Assembly (NCBI RefSeq): GCF_900129935.1
Contig: NZ_FQXJ01000005.1
Location: 248,001 to 312,000, forward strand
Direction: 5' to 3'
From: Desulfosporosinus lacus DSM 15449
GTDB lineage: Bacteria > Bacillota > Desulfitobacteriia > Desulfitobacteriales > Desulfitobacteriaceae
Length of the DNA: 64,000 nt
A program made the translations under genes and the position numbers. The notes below the pieces were generated by a model that worked only from the letters and a program-made list of their open reading frames with translations, searched no databases and was not told the origin of the DNA. Positions 36,475-45,998 of the stretch are shown here, piece after piece; position 1 is the first letter of the stretch; each line of letters starts with the position of its first letter.

Positions 36475-37288
36475 GACGATTTTAACTAATGACCGTTTGG
36501 TTTTATTTGGATTTGGACTTTTCGAAACTCTTCTTATCACAGATCGCGGGCCATTATTTGCTGATCTGCATTGGCAACGTATGAACAAGGGAGCTCAGAT
36601 ACTCGGCCTCAGGTTGCCAGATAAACGAGAATGGTTACGACTTATCCAAGGGTTCATCCAACAAACTTTGGAAACCTTCCCATATGCCCTGAGGATCACT
36701 CTAAGCGGCGGATCACCCTTGACCCGTCATCCTGCCCAACTTCTATTTCACAAACGTTCAATACCATACACACACGAACAGTATACCTCTGGGATACAGC
36801 TTAACTTGTTGCCATACCCTAGGAATGAACAATCTCCTTTGTGCTCTATTAAATCAACAAATTATCTGGAAAATATTTTGGCAAAAGAAGAGGCTTGTCG
36901 CCAGGGGTGTGAGGAAGGTTTATGGCTTAATACCCAAGGATTTCTTGCTGAAGGGACAATGAGCAATCTCTTTTTTCTGAAAGATGGAACTCTCTTTACT
37001 CCTTCACTTTCTAGTGGGTGTTTACCTGGAACTCGCCGTCAAGTTATTCTCAATTTAGCTCGCTCTCAACAAATCTCTGTACAAGAAGGCTTATACGCCT
37101 TATCTGACCTCTTATCGTCTGATGAAATCTTTATGACAAACTCCTTAATGGGTATAATGCCAGTTCGTAAAGTTAACGCCTCTTCCTTTCCGGTGTCTCC
37201 ACTAGGCTCCCTAGATTCAGGAATGAGATGCCTTGAAACTGCGTACAAGAATTTTGTTAAGATATCTGGCTATTTTTTTGATACATAA
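36461..37288 (+). CDS. pabC: Aminodeoxychorismate lyase, class IV aminotransferase
   Basis: A 275-residue PLP enzyme that releases pyruvate from aminodeoxychorismate to give p-aminobenzoate. The PLP Lys lies in [13 protein letters not shown] near residue 129, and [12 protein letters not shown] and [11 protein letters not shown] are class IV blocks. GGAAGTTTAC just before the ATG is inside the end of pabAB. Operon position with the fused synthase makes a lyase more likely than a D-amino-acid or branched-chain aminotransferase. Confidence 0.92.
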   Translation: MIPDETILTNDRLVLFGFGLFETLLITDRGPLFADLHWQRMNKGAQILGLRLPDKREWLRLIQGFIQQTLETFPYALRITLSGGSPLTRHPAQLLFHKRSIPYTHEQYTSGIQLNLLPYPRNEQSPLCSIKSTNYLENILAKEEACRQGCEEGLWLNTQGFLAEGTMSNLFFLKDGTLFTPSLSSGCLPGTRRQVILNLARSQQISVQEGLYALSDLLSSDEIFMTNSLMGIMPVRKVNASSFPVSPLGSLDSGMRCLETAYKNFVKISGYFFDT

Positions 37289-37298
37289 TTCTAAATAC

Positions 37299-37340
37299 AA
37301 GAGAGGTGCCCAGTTATAATTTTACCCTGGCACCTCTCTT
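37299..37340. terminator. Bidirectional terminator between pabC and the ABM gene
   Basis: A long stem closing AAGAGAGGTGC with its complement GCACCTCTCTT around a 3-bp inner helix and A/T loop, between convergent genes, with T on both outer sides. Confidence 0.85.
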
Positions 37341-37360
37341 ATATTTTTGTTAAATCTTTA

Positions 37361-37624
37361 TCAGTATTTTTCTTCGAGAACCTCAAACATTTGTGGCGAT
37401 GCTTGTTTAAATGCCTTATTTTCTCCAACAGTATCTGCCCAATTTTCATAAGCAGAACGATTTTCCCACTTCGAAAAAAGCATTATATCTCTTGTGTTTT
37501 CCTGTTTATTGACGGATGCAAATTTAAATCCCTCTATATCTTCAAGGGATTGTATCCCGGTTCGAACTTCGCCTAAAATTCGATCTGAGTCCGGACCGTT
37601 GAACGTATGAATAACTGTCAGCAT
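37361..37624 (-). CDS. ABM-family putative monooxygenase (87 aa)
   Basis: An 87-residue protein of the antibiotic-biosynthesis monooxygenase (ABM) dimeric alpha-beta barrel family, often found as stress or quinol oxidising small enzymes. The pattern LFSKWENRSAYENWADTV in the middle is typical. GGGGGGTATATT precedes the ATG. Substrate unknown. Confidence 0.85.
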   Translation of the reverse strand: MLTVIHTFNGPDSDRILGEVRTGIQSLEDIEGFKFASVNKQENTRDIMLFSKWENRSAYENWADTVGENKAFKQASPQMFEVLEEKY

Positions 37625-37849
37625 AATATACCCCCCATTATCCTTTATATAGTTAGCTTTTTCAGTTTGTCCTAAACTTACTTAACACATACGTCAAATC
37701 TCGTGAACTTTCAATCAACACTTAGCATAATTTAAGATAGGGCATAAATGGTCGACGCAGTTAAAAATGCCCATCGTTTTATCATTCATTTCATGCTATA
37801 CTAAACCTGATATGTCAGGAATCTCTGGAATTATCAGAGGGGGATTAAG

Positions 37850-38173
37850 ATGAAGCTGAGTTACATACGAACCGATTTTCCTAACGGCCGTACCCACATA
37901 TTAATGCGTGATTCTGAATCTACGAATCCTGAACTGGTACATTTTTTACTGGTTTTGAGCAACAATGGAACACTTTGGGTAGATGTTTTTTGGCCTTATG
38001 ATGAGGAGTCTGAAGGCTTTACCCGTAGAATCTCTGAACAACAGTTCTGGCAGTTCTTCCGCGAATGGAGATTACAAGGAATGATTTTAGGAGACAATAG
38101 TAAAGTAGCCAATATGTTGGCACGGAAACGTTTATCAAAGAAACAACGCGAAAAGGATGCTCTGTCAAATTAA
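37850..38173 (+). CDS. Uncharacterised 107-aa protein
   Basis: The protein is polar with a Trp-rich middle (LWVDVFWPYDEESEGF; QFWQFFREWRLQG) and a strongly basic C terminus (LARKRLSKKQREKD) that suggests nucleic-acid contact. No membrane helix. The ATG follows AGAGGGGGATTAAG. Monocistronic, ended by a strong hairpin. No family recognised. Confidence 0.7.
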   Translation: MKLSYIRTDFPNGRTHILMRDSESTNPELVHFLLVLSNNGTLWVDVFWPYDEESEGFTRRISEQQFWQFFREWRLQGMILGDNSKVANMLARKRLSKKQREKDALSN

Positions 38174-38185
38174 TGAGTTAAGTAT

Positions 38186-38210
38186 AAAAAGCGGCAATTT
38201 GCCGCTTTTT
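38186..38210. terminator. Bidirectional terminator
   Basis: An 11-bp stem AAAAAGCGGCA/TGCCGCTTTTT with a 3-nt loop, with T on both sides, between convergent genes. Confidence 0.9.
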
Positions 38211-38219
38211 TATTATATA

Positions 38220-38663
38220 TCAAATATTATTGTAAAGTCCTTCCCTCAGATTTTGTAATTGTTTCAGATGATCATGTTCATCTGAGAATATTGGATTAAG
38301 CACCTCTTTCTCCGCACTGTTTAGGTACTGTTCAGAATACTGAACAGCTCTAGCCAATCCTTTATCTTCACCATCATAGAGACGTTCCAACATTTCTGTT
38401 GGCGCTGCCTCCCTTAAATTAGTCAGACGGGTTTTCCAGTCTGCCACAATACCCACCAATCCTGCACCTTCCTTAACCTGCCCCCCATTGGTTTGGATGT
38501 AATATGCGATACGGCTTGCATGCTCTTTATGATCTGTAAGAATAGCAGTAAGATGGTTACGCAACGGACTGTCAGTCAGTGTGTCAATATATGCTTGATA
38601 TTGTCTGATCGCCATATGTTCGCCCTTAAGGATCTTATTCAGCGCTTCAAATGATGTCTTCAT
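38220..38663 (-). CDS. Ferritin-like DUF2383 protein
   Basis: A 147-residue four-helix-bundle protein of the PA2169/DUF2383 ferritin-like group, with Glu and His residues in the first and third helices (GEHMAIRQY; DHKEHASRIAYY; DEHDHLKQL) that could bind a di-iron site. Such proteins are often spore or stress related in Firmicutes. GCAGGAGGTTCTCT precedes the ATG. No partner nearby. Confidence 0.85.
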   Translation of the reverse strand: MKTSFEALNKILKGEHMAIRQYQAYIDTLTDSPLRNHLTAILTDHKEHASRIAYYIQTNGGQVKEGAGLVGIVADWKTRLTNLREAAPTEMLERLYDGEDKGLARAVQYSEQYLNSAEKEVLNPIFSDEHDHLKQLQNLREGLYNNI

Positions 38664-38737
38664 AGAGAACCTCCTGCATCCTTATTTTCCTTATTTCGAT
38701 AGTTTGCGGAAGCGTTCTATGAATTATGTATGGTTAA

Positions 38738-39043
38738 TTACGATCCAGATGAGGTTTTGGCATTTTCCAAGCGATAAATAAACGCTAGTAACTCTGCGAC
38801 TGCACGATAAAGTTGAGGCGGTATTTCCTTAGTCAGCTCCACTTGCATTAAGGCTTCAACAAGTACCGCATTCTTTTGAATAGGGATTCCCTCTGTTTCA
38901 GCGGCTTCAATAATTTTCCGAGCCACTTCTCCAACCCCTTTAGCCACTAGCCGAGGTGCCCCAGCTTGATCATATATTAAGGCTGTTGCCTTCTCTTCCT
39001 TCTTAATCTGCTTCTTGTCATTGTTTTCACTCTTATCTTTCAC
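38738..39043 (-). CDS. Stand-alone FlhB C-terminal domain protein (FlhX-like)
   Basis: A 101-residue protein equivalent to the cytosolic C-terminal part of the flagellar export gate FlhB (ATALIYDQAGAPRLVAKGVGEVARKII; VPIQK-like IPIQKNAVLVEAL). It lacks the NPTH autocleavage motif at its start, which sits in full FlhB. Such FlhX/FhlB proteins can replace or tune export specificity switching. The GTG start overlaps the stop of the FliK-like gene (GTGA), indicating coupled translation. Confidence 0.88.
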   Translation of the reverse strand: MKDKSENNDKKQIKKEEKATALIYDQAGAPRLVAKGVGEVARKIIEAAETEGIPIQKNAVLVEALMQVELTKEIPPQLYRAVAELLAFIYRLENAKTSSGS

Positions 39044-40152
39044 CTCGAAATATCAACTCCAGTACGGCGAGATCCTTGAAGGAAATGTTTAAATTCAAGA
39101 TTTTGATCAAGTTCTCCCAGTTCAACTCTCTCTAGGTGAAATCCCAGCTTTGCAAACCTTTCCCTTGTTTCAGGAACAACTGCTTCAAGGAGATCTGGCA
39201 AGAATTGTAAACCGTTACTTAAAACACGGCATGTGAATGAATTCTCATTAAAAAAAGCATCAATCCCTATCTCTCCGAGCTCCTGAGTTTCAACTAAGAC
39301 AGCAATTCTACAGTGTTGTTCATCCATTTTTAGTCCCTTTCGCGCACTTTCAATGGCTATCTGGACAGGAACAAACTGCTCTTTATTTAAGAGTGGAATA
39401 TGGAGCATCATATAAGCACTGTCCATAGTTCCAGTTTTAAACCACAGTTGTTGACCGGTTATCTTCTGAAGTAATTGTAGCAGAGGACTATCAGAATCAG
39501 ACATGTCCTCACTTGTTGGACTTTGGATTATTTTAAGGAGCATTCCTTTGAAGGTCTCCTGTAGCCTTTGTTTCTCGATTCCCCTGGCAGGATAATCTAA
39601 TTTCATCATTTGCTGTATCCGTTGTTCATAATTAAGACCAAGTTTTTTCAAACTTGACAATAGTTCTTCCATTCCATTATCTTCTGAAAAACTGTTCCAT
39701 TGGGGGATTGCTCTTTTTAAGTTGGTTAATAATTCATCAGTTATTGAAGTCCCTTGCATACTCCCAAACAACGAACGAAATAACCCCATATCTGATGTCT
39801 GAAATGATTTTATCAGAGCAATAATTTCTTGGTTATTGGGAAGTCCCCTCTCTATGATCTGTTGTAATTGTTGAGGGGCTGAAGAAATATCTTTCGATTT
39901 CCCAAGGATGGGCTCACGTATCAGCAGTAAGCCGCCCTCATTTAAATTTCCTACTTTAACCCAAAACTTCTCTCCCGCCTGAGTAGAAGTTTCTAAAAGA
40001 GCGTGCATATTTTGTCCTTTTACTCGAACAGTCCCTTCCCCGTTATTGAGTTTTTGCACGACTTCCACCAATAGACGCTCTCCAAGCTGAAATTTATTAA
40101 GAAGGGATGCACTAATGGAACTAGGTGCTGATGATATGTTGCTTACTTCCAT
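39040..40152 (-). CDS. FliK-like flagellar hook-length control protein
   Basis: A 370-residue protein. The first 250 residues are Gln/Lys rich and poorly ordered; the last 110 form a C-terminal FliK-type domain (LLEAVVPETRERFAKLGFHLERVEL). FliK controls when the flagellar export gate switches substrates, and its C-domain contacts FlhB. Being coupled to a free FlhB-C protein strengthens the call. It is away from the main flagellar operon. The ATG follows GAGAGGTG. Confidence 0.72.
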   Translation of the reverse strand: MEVSNISSAPSSISASLLNKFQLGERLLVEVVQKLNNGEGTVRVKGQNMHALLETSTQAGEKFWVKVGNLNEGGLLLIREPILGKSKDISSAPQQLQQIIERGLPNNQEIIALIKSFQTSDMGLFRSLFGSMQGTSITDELLTNLKRAIPQWNSFSEDNGMEELLSSLKKLGLNYEQRIQQMMKLDYPARGIEKQRLQETFKGMLLKIIQSPTSEDMSDSDSPLLQLLQKITGQQLWFKTGTMDSAYMMLHIPLLNKEQFVPVQIAIESARKGLKMDEQHCRIAVLVETQELGEIGIDAFFNENSFTCRVLSNGLQFLPDLLEAVVPETRERFAKLGFHLERVELGELDQNLEFKHFLQGSRRTGVDISR

Positions 40153-40244
40153 ACTTATACACCTCTCGTATGCTGAACAGCTTATATAGCCATAAGTTAC
40201 TAATATTTTCAGCCTGGCAAGACATCCGTCTTAAGCTGTAAAAT

Positions 40245-40829
40245 TCACGATTTTCTTTTACCCTTTGCGTTAAGATTTTCAATCTTAACGGTTTCCAGTG
40301 ATTTTTTAAACTGTTTCAATGCCTTCAGTGTAGAACTGTCCAATCGGTCAGCAACATTCAGCGCATCATCATCTTTAAAATAAGACGGTACAGCTTTACT
40401 TTGAGAGGGCTTTTGCTTTTTCGATTGGCGCCTTGGCATGGAAGGTTTGTACTCTAATTTAACCGCTGGTTTTGAGGAGATCTTTGATATCTTCTTTTTA
40501 GTTTCGTGGGAGTCATTTGGCGATATGTTTTCAGCAATTGCTGGTGATAAATCGGGCGGAAACTCCTTATTAACCCATTCCTGAACACGTTCAGGGTGTT
40601 TAGTTACTACAAAGGCTTCTTGGATGGATCCATTACTTTTAAGCAATAGCTTACATCCCGTTTGAGTTTCATATTTGTAAACAATGCCTCTTTCTGAGGA
40701 CCGATTAACATCTATAACACCAGGAATGATGTCTGTCACTTCCGCTAAACGGCTTAAACTTTCTAACCAGAGTAAAGCATTTTGAATAATACCGTGTTCA
40801 CGTTTGACCTTATTCCTGCGATGTTTCAT
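40245..40829 (-). CDS. Uncharacterised 194-aa protein (possibly DUF2103)
   Basis: The N-terminal 75 residues (RRNKVKREHGIIQNALLWLE; EVTDIIPGVIDVNRSSERG) look like DUF2103 in outline, a weak match. The middle is a Lys/Ser/Pro-rich disordered linker (SMPRRQSKKQKPSQS) and the tail is basic and helical. GGAGGAAATC precedes the ATG. It lies between the FliK-like gene and the metallophosphoesterase and may bind nucleic acid. Confidence 0.65.
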   Translation of the reverse strand: MKHRRNKVKREHGIIQNALLWLESLSRLAEVTDIIPGVIDVNRSSERGIVYKYETQTGCKLLLKSNGSIQEAFVVTKHPERVQEWVNKEFPPDLSPAIAENISPNDSHETKKKISKISSKPAVKLEYKPSMPRRQSKKQKPSQSKAVPSYFKDDDALNVADRLDSSTLKALKQFKKSLETVKIENLNAKGKRKS

Positions 40830-40843
40830 GATTTCCTCCGGAT

Positions 40844-41326
40844 TTAGAAATAAAGATGTTTGGCTTGGACCTGCCCTTGCAGAATATCCATCAGTCCAAA
40901 AGAAAAGTATTGCTCGCGTCTTTTATCCGTTGGAGAACCCGGGTTAAACAAAAGGATACCGTTTCTCCATTCCAAATATGGAGAATGACTATGTCCAAAA
41001 ACAATGATATTAACTGCAGAATCTGCAAATGAAGAATAGGCACGATCCGGGGTATTTTTCCCCTTTCCGGTATTGCCGTGAATTAAGCCAATATTTAATG
41101 TCCCGCATTCAATTATATCATGATCGGGCAACGAAACATCCCAACCATCACAATTTCCTCTAACCGCTCGAACAGGGGCAATACAAGAAAGTTCCTCTAA
41201 CAACCCCATATGTGTTAAATCACCAGCATGCAAAATCATATCAACTTGAGATAAGTGTTCCCAAACAAAACTAGGGAGAGACTTTCCTTTGCGTAAATGG
41301 GTATCTGACAATACTGCGATGTGCAT
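40844..41326 (-). CDS. YfcE/MJ0936-type metallophosphoesterase
   Basis: A 160-residue calcineurin-like phosphodiesterase. Metal ligands are visible in order: DTH (residues 7-9), GD near 38, GNCD near 60, and GHSH near 113. The family acts on cyclic nucleotides or small phosphodiesters. The ATG at 41326 follows GAGGTGGTTAAG; the GTG three codons upstream is inside that site. It is 24 nt below mqnE. Confidence 0.92.
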   Translation of the reverse strand: MHIAVLSDTHLRKGKSLPSFVWEHLSQVDMILHAGDLTHMGLLEELSCIAPVRAVRGNCDGWDVSLPDHDIIECGTLNIGLIHGNTGKGKNTPDRAYSSFADSAVNIIVFGHSHSPYLEWRNGILLFNPGSPTDKRREQYFSFGLMDILQGQVQAKHLYF

Positions 41327-41350
41327 CTTAACCACCTCTTGGTTCTAACT

Positions 41351-42454
41351 CTATTGAGGACGTACGGTCTTAATCACATTGTAATAGGTATCCCTCTCAA
41401 CGGCCTCTAGTCCTAGTTCGTGAATCATGCTAATTAACTGCAATTCGCTTTGCATTTGTGGACTTGTGGCACCAGCCGTATGATAAATTTTCTCTTCCCG
41501 AACAACCCCATCAAGATCATTAGCACCGAATGAAAGCGCCATTTGGGCCACTTGAGGACTTGAAGAAACCCAATAGGCCTTAATATAACGAAAGTTATCC
41601 AATATTAAGCGAGCAACTGCGATTACTTTTAAGGTGCGAATTGCACTGGCTTGAGGCAGATCTTCAAATTTTGTATTTTTGGGATGAAAGGCCGTAGGGA
41701 TCAAGGCCTTAAATCCCATTGTTTCATCTTGCAAATCCCGTAACGCTAAGAGATGATCAATCAGTTCTTCATCTGTCTCAATAATACCATAAAGTACGTT
41801 GGCATTAGAAGGAATGCCGAGCTGATGTGCAAGATGATGGATCTCTAACCACCGCTGACCGCTTAGTTTTCCGGGACAAATAATTTCTCGTACTCTTGGA
41901 CTGAAATTTTCTGCTCCCCCGCCCGTTATAAAGCTCAGACCGGCGTCCTTTAATGTTTTAAGAATTTCTATTACAGGCACATTCTCAATCTGAGCAAAGA
42001 AATCATATTCTGCCGCCGTGAAAGCTTTTAAGCTAACTTGAGGAGCACGTTCTTTTATCTTTCGGATCATGTCCAGATAATACGAAAAAGGAAGATCCGG
42101 ATGTATTCCCCCTACAATATGAAGTTCGGTAACTCCTTGCTCTGCGAATTGTCCTGCTTTATTGACAACTTCTTCGATTGACATTGTATAAGATCCCTTT
42201 TCACCAGGGTCTTTTGCAAAGGCACAAAGTCCACACCGCACCTTACATACATTACTATAGTTAATATGAGCATTATTGTTATAAAAAACTTGATCACCAG
42301 TCATAGCGCGTTTCCGCTCATTCGCCAGGTGACCAAGACCAAGTATATTTGTCGTTTGTAAGAGTTCTAAACCGTCTTCTCTGTTTAGTCTTTGTTCCTT
42401 AACTATTTTTGTATATACCTTTTCTAACCCTTTTAATACTGGATTAAATTCCAC
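41351..42454 (-). CDS. mqnE: Aminofutalosine synthase, radical SAM
   Basis: A 367-residue radical SAM enzyme of the futalosine route to menaquinone, forming aminofutalosine from 3-enolpyruvylbenzoate and SAM. The [4Fe-4S]/SAM triad is C70, C74 and C77 (Cx3Cx2C). Blocks KAFTAAEYDFFA and FITGGGAENFSPRVREIICP are diagnostic of MqnE rather than MqnC. A GTG start follows GAAGGGTCC. It stands 17 kb from mqnA, so the pathway is split across the chromosome. Confidence 0.93.
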   Translation of the reverse strand: MEFNPVLKGLEKVYTKIVKEQRLNREDGLELLQTTNILGLGHLANERKRAMTGDQVFYNNNAHINYSNVCKVRCGLCAFAKDPGEKGSYTMSIEEVVNKAGQFAEQGVTELHIVGGIHPDLPFSYYLDMIRKIKERAPQVSLKAFTAAEYDFFAQIENVPVIEILKTLKDAGLSFITGGGAENFSPRVREIICPGKLSGQRWLEIHHLAHQLGIPSNANVLYGIIETDEELIDHLLALRDLQDETMGFKALIPTAFHPKNTKFEDLPQASAIRTLKVIAVARLILDNFRYIKAYWVSSSPQVAQMALSFGANDLDGVVREEKIYHTAGATSPQMQSELQLISMIHELGLEAVERDTYYNVIKTVRPQ

Positions 42455-42548
42455 TATGGACCCTTCTTTCCTGAAATTGTTACTTATTCTTATTATAACA
42501 TAATTCCTGAAATTCGAGAAAAGATATAGAAAGGATGTCGAATTAAAT

Positions 42549-42578
42549 AAAAAAAAGACTGTAAATACTTTTACAGTC
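42549..42578 (-). terminator. Terminator after the 124-aa unknown gene
   Basis: A 9-bp stem (42557-42565 with 42570-42578) with a 4-nt loop, followed by eight T on the minus strand, just below the stop at 42589. Confidence 0.9.
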
Positions 42579-42588
42579 AGGCTAATGT

Positions 42589-42963
42589 TTAATGATAATA
42601 TTTCATTGCTTTGCGTTGGCGCTTGATAGCTTTGCGGACTTCGTTGGCCACGCGCCAGGTCTCAGGTTGATCTGGAGTTATAAGTTCCAACCGTCCAGAT
42701 CGTTTGTCAATTAATATATCAACTGTCGGTTTCCTGCCCTGTGTTTTCTCTTCTCCAGGGTGTAAGATATCGATTCCTATTTTATTTTCATCATATTGTG
42801 GCGGAACGAGGTAGTTTAATACTTCTTCGGTGGCATCCATTAATTCTACAACTTGTTCTTGAGGATATCCTTCCTTTAGCAGAATCTCTCGCACATGTGT
42901 TAAAGGATGGTCCAGAGTGAGTAGCATCTGGGCGCGTTGTACCAAATTATAATCAATGTCCAT
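42589..42963 (-). CDS. Uncharacterised 124-aa protein
   Basis: Soluble, mainly helical protein with a N-terminal block on repeats of hydrophobics (NLVQRAQMLLTLDHPLTHVREILL) and a basic C terminus (VRKAIKRQRKAMKYYH). There is a DILIDKRSGRLELITPDQPE beta segment in the middle. The ATG follows AGAGGTGCATC. I do not recognise the family. Confidence 0.72.
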   Translation of the reverse strand: MDIDYNLVQRAQMLLTLDHPLTHVREILLKEGYPQEQVVELMDATEEVLNYLVPPQYDENKIGIDILHPGEEKTQGRKPTVDILIDKRSGRLELITPDQPETWRVANEVRKAIKRQRKAMKYYH

Positions 42964-43094
42964 GATGCACCTCTTTTTCAGTTATTTTTACGATACTTAC
43001 ATTTTCCCCTTAACCTTGGTAATGAATACTGATACATCTTAGCGGAAATGGCTATATTCACCATGCTTCCAAAAACTTATTCAGGAGGTATTAA

Positions 43095-43538
43095 ATGTCA
43101 AAGTTGCTTTCTCTTCCTTTTTTAATAGCAGCAATTTCAGGGGTTGCTATGGCTGTTCAGGGCACCATAAACTCATCGTTAAGTCAAAAGACATCCTTAC
43201 TTTCGGCGACACTCGTTGTCCATATCATTGGCACCATTGTCTCTCTAGGTGCTGTTCTCTTGTGGAGAGCACCATTCTTAAACCATAATTGGAGTTCAAC
43301 TCCTTGGTATCTATATCTGGGCGGTGTTCTAAGTGTCATCATAGTCGGACTTGTTGCAGTGAGCATCCCAAAAGTGGGTGTGTGTAATGCCACCACAGCG
43401 ATTATCATTGGCCAAGTCAGTACGGCTGTACTAATCGACCATTTCGGTTTGCTAGGTGTGAGCAGATTGCCATGGAGTCCATGGCAACTGCTGGGGATTG
43501 GCTTCTTCGCCGTAGGAGCCAAGTTGCTCTTCCGTTAA
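43095..43538 (+). CDS. YdcZ-family (DUF606) DMT-type membrane protein
   Basis: A 147-residue membrane protein with about five hydrophobic segments (LLSLPFLIAAISGVAMAVQG; VSIPKVGVCNATTAIIIGQV), the pattern of the small DMT-related YdcZ family. These usually pair as two half-size proteins; only one is present here. AGGAGG lies six bases before the ATG. Likely small-molecule transport; the substrate is unknown. Confidence 0.88.
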   Translation: MSKLLSLPFLIAAISGVAMAVQGTINSSLSQKTSLLSATLVVHIIGTIVSLGAVLLWRAPFLNHNWSSTPWYLYLGGVLSVIIVGLVAVSIPKVGVCNATTAIIIGQVSTAVLIDHFGLLGVSRLPWSPWQLLGIGFFAVGAKLLFR

Positions 43539-43544
43539 TAATTT

Positions 43545-44066
43545 CTATGTATTATTACGATTTACGATTAAAGCCATATTAGTAATAATGGCGTATATCT
43601 CTTGACTTACATTATACTTGCTTATTTTGCCGTTTGAAGATAATATCATCGTAATTTTTCCGGCAGCATTTACATCACTTTCTATTAAGCTAAGTAAATA
43701 GGTGTAGGTATTGCTGCTTACTGACAACTGCTTGAATTCTCCGTCAGCGACAAAGATAACCCAATAACCTATAGAAACTTCGTTATTACTATTATTGTAC
43801 AGTGAATTAGACACACTGGAAAAATCTTGCCCCAAGAAGTTCTGATCTGTCAAATCAGAATTTGTATTAATTGAATTATTTAGAGTATATTGATCGTTAA
43901 GAGTACTAGTTTGCGTAACAGGGTCCGCCAGATGGGAGTAGATATCTTTAAAAAAGCTTGGAAAAAGAACGTAACCCACAACTCCAATAATCAATATCCA
44001 TAAAGCAAGGGCTTGTAAATCCCGCCATATTTCATTGCGCGGTGGTCGTCCCCAAGTATTAGACAT
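43545..44066 (-). CDS. Membrane-anchored uncharacterised protein (173 aa)
   Basis: From the ATG at 44066 (GGAGGGGAAAGGT before it) the protein has 173 residues with one membrane helix near 17-37 (LQALALWILIIGVVGYVLF) and an Asn/Ser/Asp-rich outer part with low-complexity sequence (NNSINTNSDLTD). The C-terminal beta-rich region (YWVIFVADGEFKQLSVSSN) may be a folded domain. No family recognised. Convergent with ydcZ. Confidence 0.68.
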   Translation of the reverse strand: MSNTWGRPPRNEIWRDLQALALWILIIGVVGYVLFPSFFKDIYSHLADPVTQTSTLNDQYTLNNSINTNSDLTDQNFLGQDFSSVSNSLYNNSNNEVSIGYWVIFVADGEFKQLSVSSNTYTYLLSLIESDVNAAGKITMILSSNGKISKYNVSQEIYAIITNMALIVNRNNT

Positions 44067-44214
44067 ACCTTTCCCCTCCATCTGTACTTGTACTTCAGGT
44101 CTGCTATGACACCCGCAATCTCATTACATATATACGTATGTCAGAGCAAAGATATGATTAATAAACTTGCATCTCATAATACCACCCTCTAAAATAAGAA
44201 TTGAGGTGGGGAAT

Positions 44215-45981
44215 ATGAATCTTCTTCGACAAAAATTGACCTTGTTGCCAGAAAAACCAGGGGTCTATTTGATGAAAGATAATCAGGGGCAAATTATATA
44301 TGTCGGTAAGGCAAAAATACTCAAAAACCGAGTTAAATCTTATTTCACAGGATCACATGATGGTAAAACCGCCCGATTAGTTAGTCAAGTTGCTGATTTT
44401 GAATATATCACGACAGATTCCGAAGTTGAGGCCCTTGTTTTAGAATGTAATTTGATTAAAAAGTATAACCCCAAATATAATGTTCTCTTGCGTGATGATA
44501 AGACTTATCCCTACCTAACAATTACTGAGGAAAGTCATCCACGGGTCCTTGTGACCAGACAAATAAAAAAAGACAAATCTAAATACTATGGTCCTTACCC
44601 CAATTCAACAGCCGCTAAGGAAGCTGCACGTTTGCTTAATCGATTGTTTCCTTTTCGAAAATGTCGTCAGATCCCCTCTCAGCCTTGCCTATATTACCAC
44701 TTAGCGCAATGCCTGGCCCCTTGTATTGATGACATTTCTCCCGATGTGTATTCAGGAATGCGAAAAGAGGTCTCCACATTTCTAAAGGGTGATCAAAGCG
44801 AAATTCTCGCTCTCTTAAATGGAAAAATGCTTAAAGCTTCAGAAGCGCTTCAATTCGAACGGGCCAAAGAATATCGGGACCTAATTAACGATTTAAAGCA
44901 ATTAGGAGAAAAGCAAAACATCACGCTCAATGACTTTATTGATCGCGATGTTTTAGGATATGCTATAACGACAGACCAGATGTGCATTCAAGTTTTTTAT
45001 TTGCGTCAGGGCAAATTGTTAGCTCGAGACAGCTTTATTTTCCCCTATTACGAGGATCCGGAAGATGCCTTCATTTCCTTTGTCGCTCAGTTCTATATTG
45101 AACGCAAAGTATGGCCCAAAGAAATTTTGCTCCCATCTATTGAATCTCTGGTCTTATCTAGACTATTTCCCATCGTTATCCCCCAAAAAGGGAAGAAACG
45201 AGAGTTAATCCAAATGGCAATGACGAATGCACAGACCACCCTTCACGACTCAATTACTATTGAAGTTAAGCAGCAAAATGAAACAGGGCAGGCTTTAGCA
45301 ACACTTGGAGAAGTCTTAAGCATCCCAGCCCCCAGCAGAATCGAGGCCTTTGACATTTCAAACATTGCGGGAACTCATAACGTTGCCGGTATGGTACAAT
45401 TCGTCGAAGGTAAACCTCAACGCAGGGGGTACCGTAAATTTAAAATTCAACCCATGGAAACATTGGACGATACTGCTGCCATGAATCAGGTAGTTATGCG
45501 CAGATATTCAAGGTTAGTATCAGAGAACGATCCTCTTCCAGATTTAATCCTAGTCGATGGAGGGAAAGGACAAATAAGCGCTGCTTTAAAGGCATTAAAA
45601 GAATTAAACTTAACCATTCCCGTTGCTGGCATGGTTAAAAACGACCGGCATCAAACTCATGGACTTCTAGATCAGTCGGGGGGCCAAGTCCCATTAACTA
45701 AAAATCATCCCACGTTTTTTTTACTAGGCAGAATTCAAGATGAAGTCCATCGCTTTGCAATTACCTTCCATCGCCAACAACGAACCAAAAATATGACCTT
45801 CTCTGCACTAGACAGCATCCCAGGTATTGGCCCTAAACGCAAGCAGCAACTGTTACGTCATTTTCCATCTCTGGATGAGATTCAGAGTGCCAGCCTTGAA
45901 GAGCTTCAAGCAGCCGGAATTCCACAAAATGCAGCTGCCACAATCTATGAACATTTTCGCGACACAAAGCCTGTCGAATAG
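44215..45981 (+). CDS. uvrC: Excinuclease ABC subunit C
   Basis: The dual-incision nuclease of nucleotide excision repair, 588 residues from the ATG at 44215, where GAGGTGGGG sits before it. Domains in order: GIY-YIG (KPGVYLMKDNQGQIIYVGKA, about 14-33), a UVR motif near 205-240, an RNase H-like endonuclease (EAFDISNIAGTHNVAGMV; LILVDGGKGQI) and tandem HhH at the end (LDSIPGIGPKRKQQLLRHF). Length is normal. Confidence 0.96.
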   Translation: MNLLRQKLTLLPEKPGVYLMKDNQGQIIYVGKAKILKNRVKSYFTGSHDGKTARLVSQVADFEYITTDSEVEALVLECNLIKKYNPKYNVLLRDDKTYPYLTITEESHPRVLVTRQIKKDKSKYYGPYPNSTAAKEAARLLNRLFPFRKCRQIPSQPCLYYHLAQCLAPCIDDISPDVYSGMRKEVSTFLKGDQSEILALLNGKMLKASEALQFERAKEYRDLINDLKQLGEKQNITLNDFIDRDVLGYAITTDQMCIQVFYLRQGKLLARDSFIFPYYEDPEDAFISFVAQFYIERKVWPKEILLPSIESLVLSRLFPIVIPQKGKKRELIQMAMTNAQTTLHDSITIEVKQQNETGQALATLGEVLSIPAPSRIEAFDISNIAGTHNVAGMVQFVEGKPQRRGYRKFKIQPMETLDDTAAMNQVVMRRYSRLVSENDPLPDLILVDGGKGQISAALKALKELNLTIPVAGMVKNDRHQTHGLLDQSGGQVPLTKNHPTFFLLGRIQDEVHRFAITFHRQQRTKNMTFSALDSIPGIGPKRKQQLLRHFPSLDEIQSASLEELQAAGIPQNAAATIYEHFRDTKPVE

Positions 45982-45998
45982 AAGGGAGAATTCGTCCA

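Noticed and set aside
42536..42542. Spo0A-box heptamer upstream of mqnE
   Set aside because: Same chance argument, and no promoter hexamers are aligned with it.
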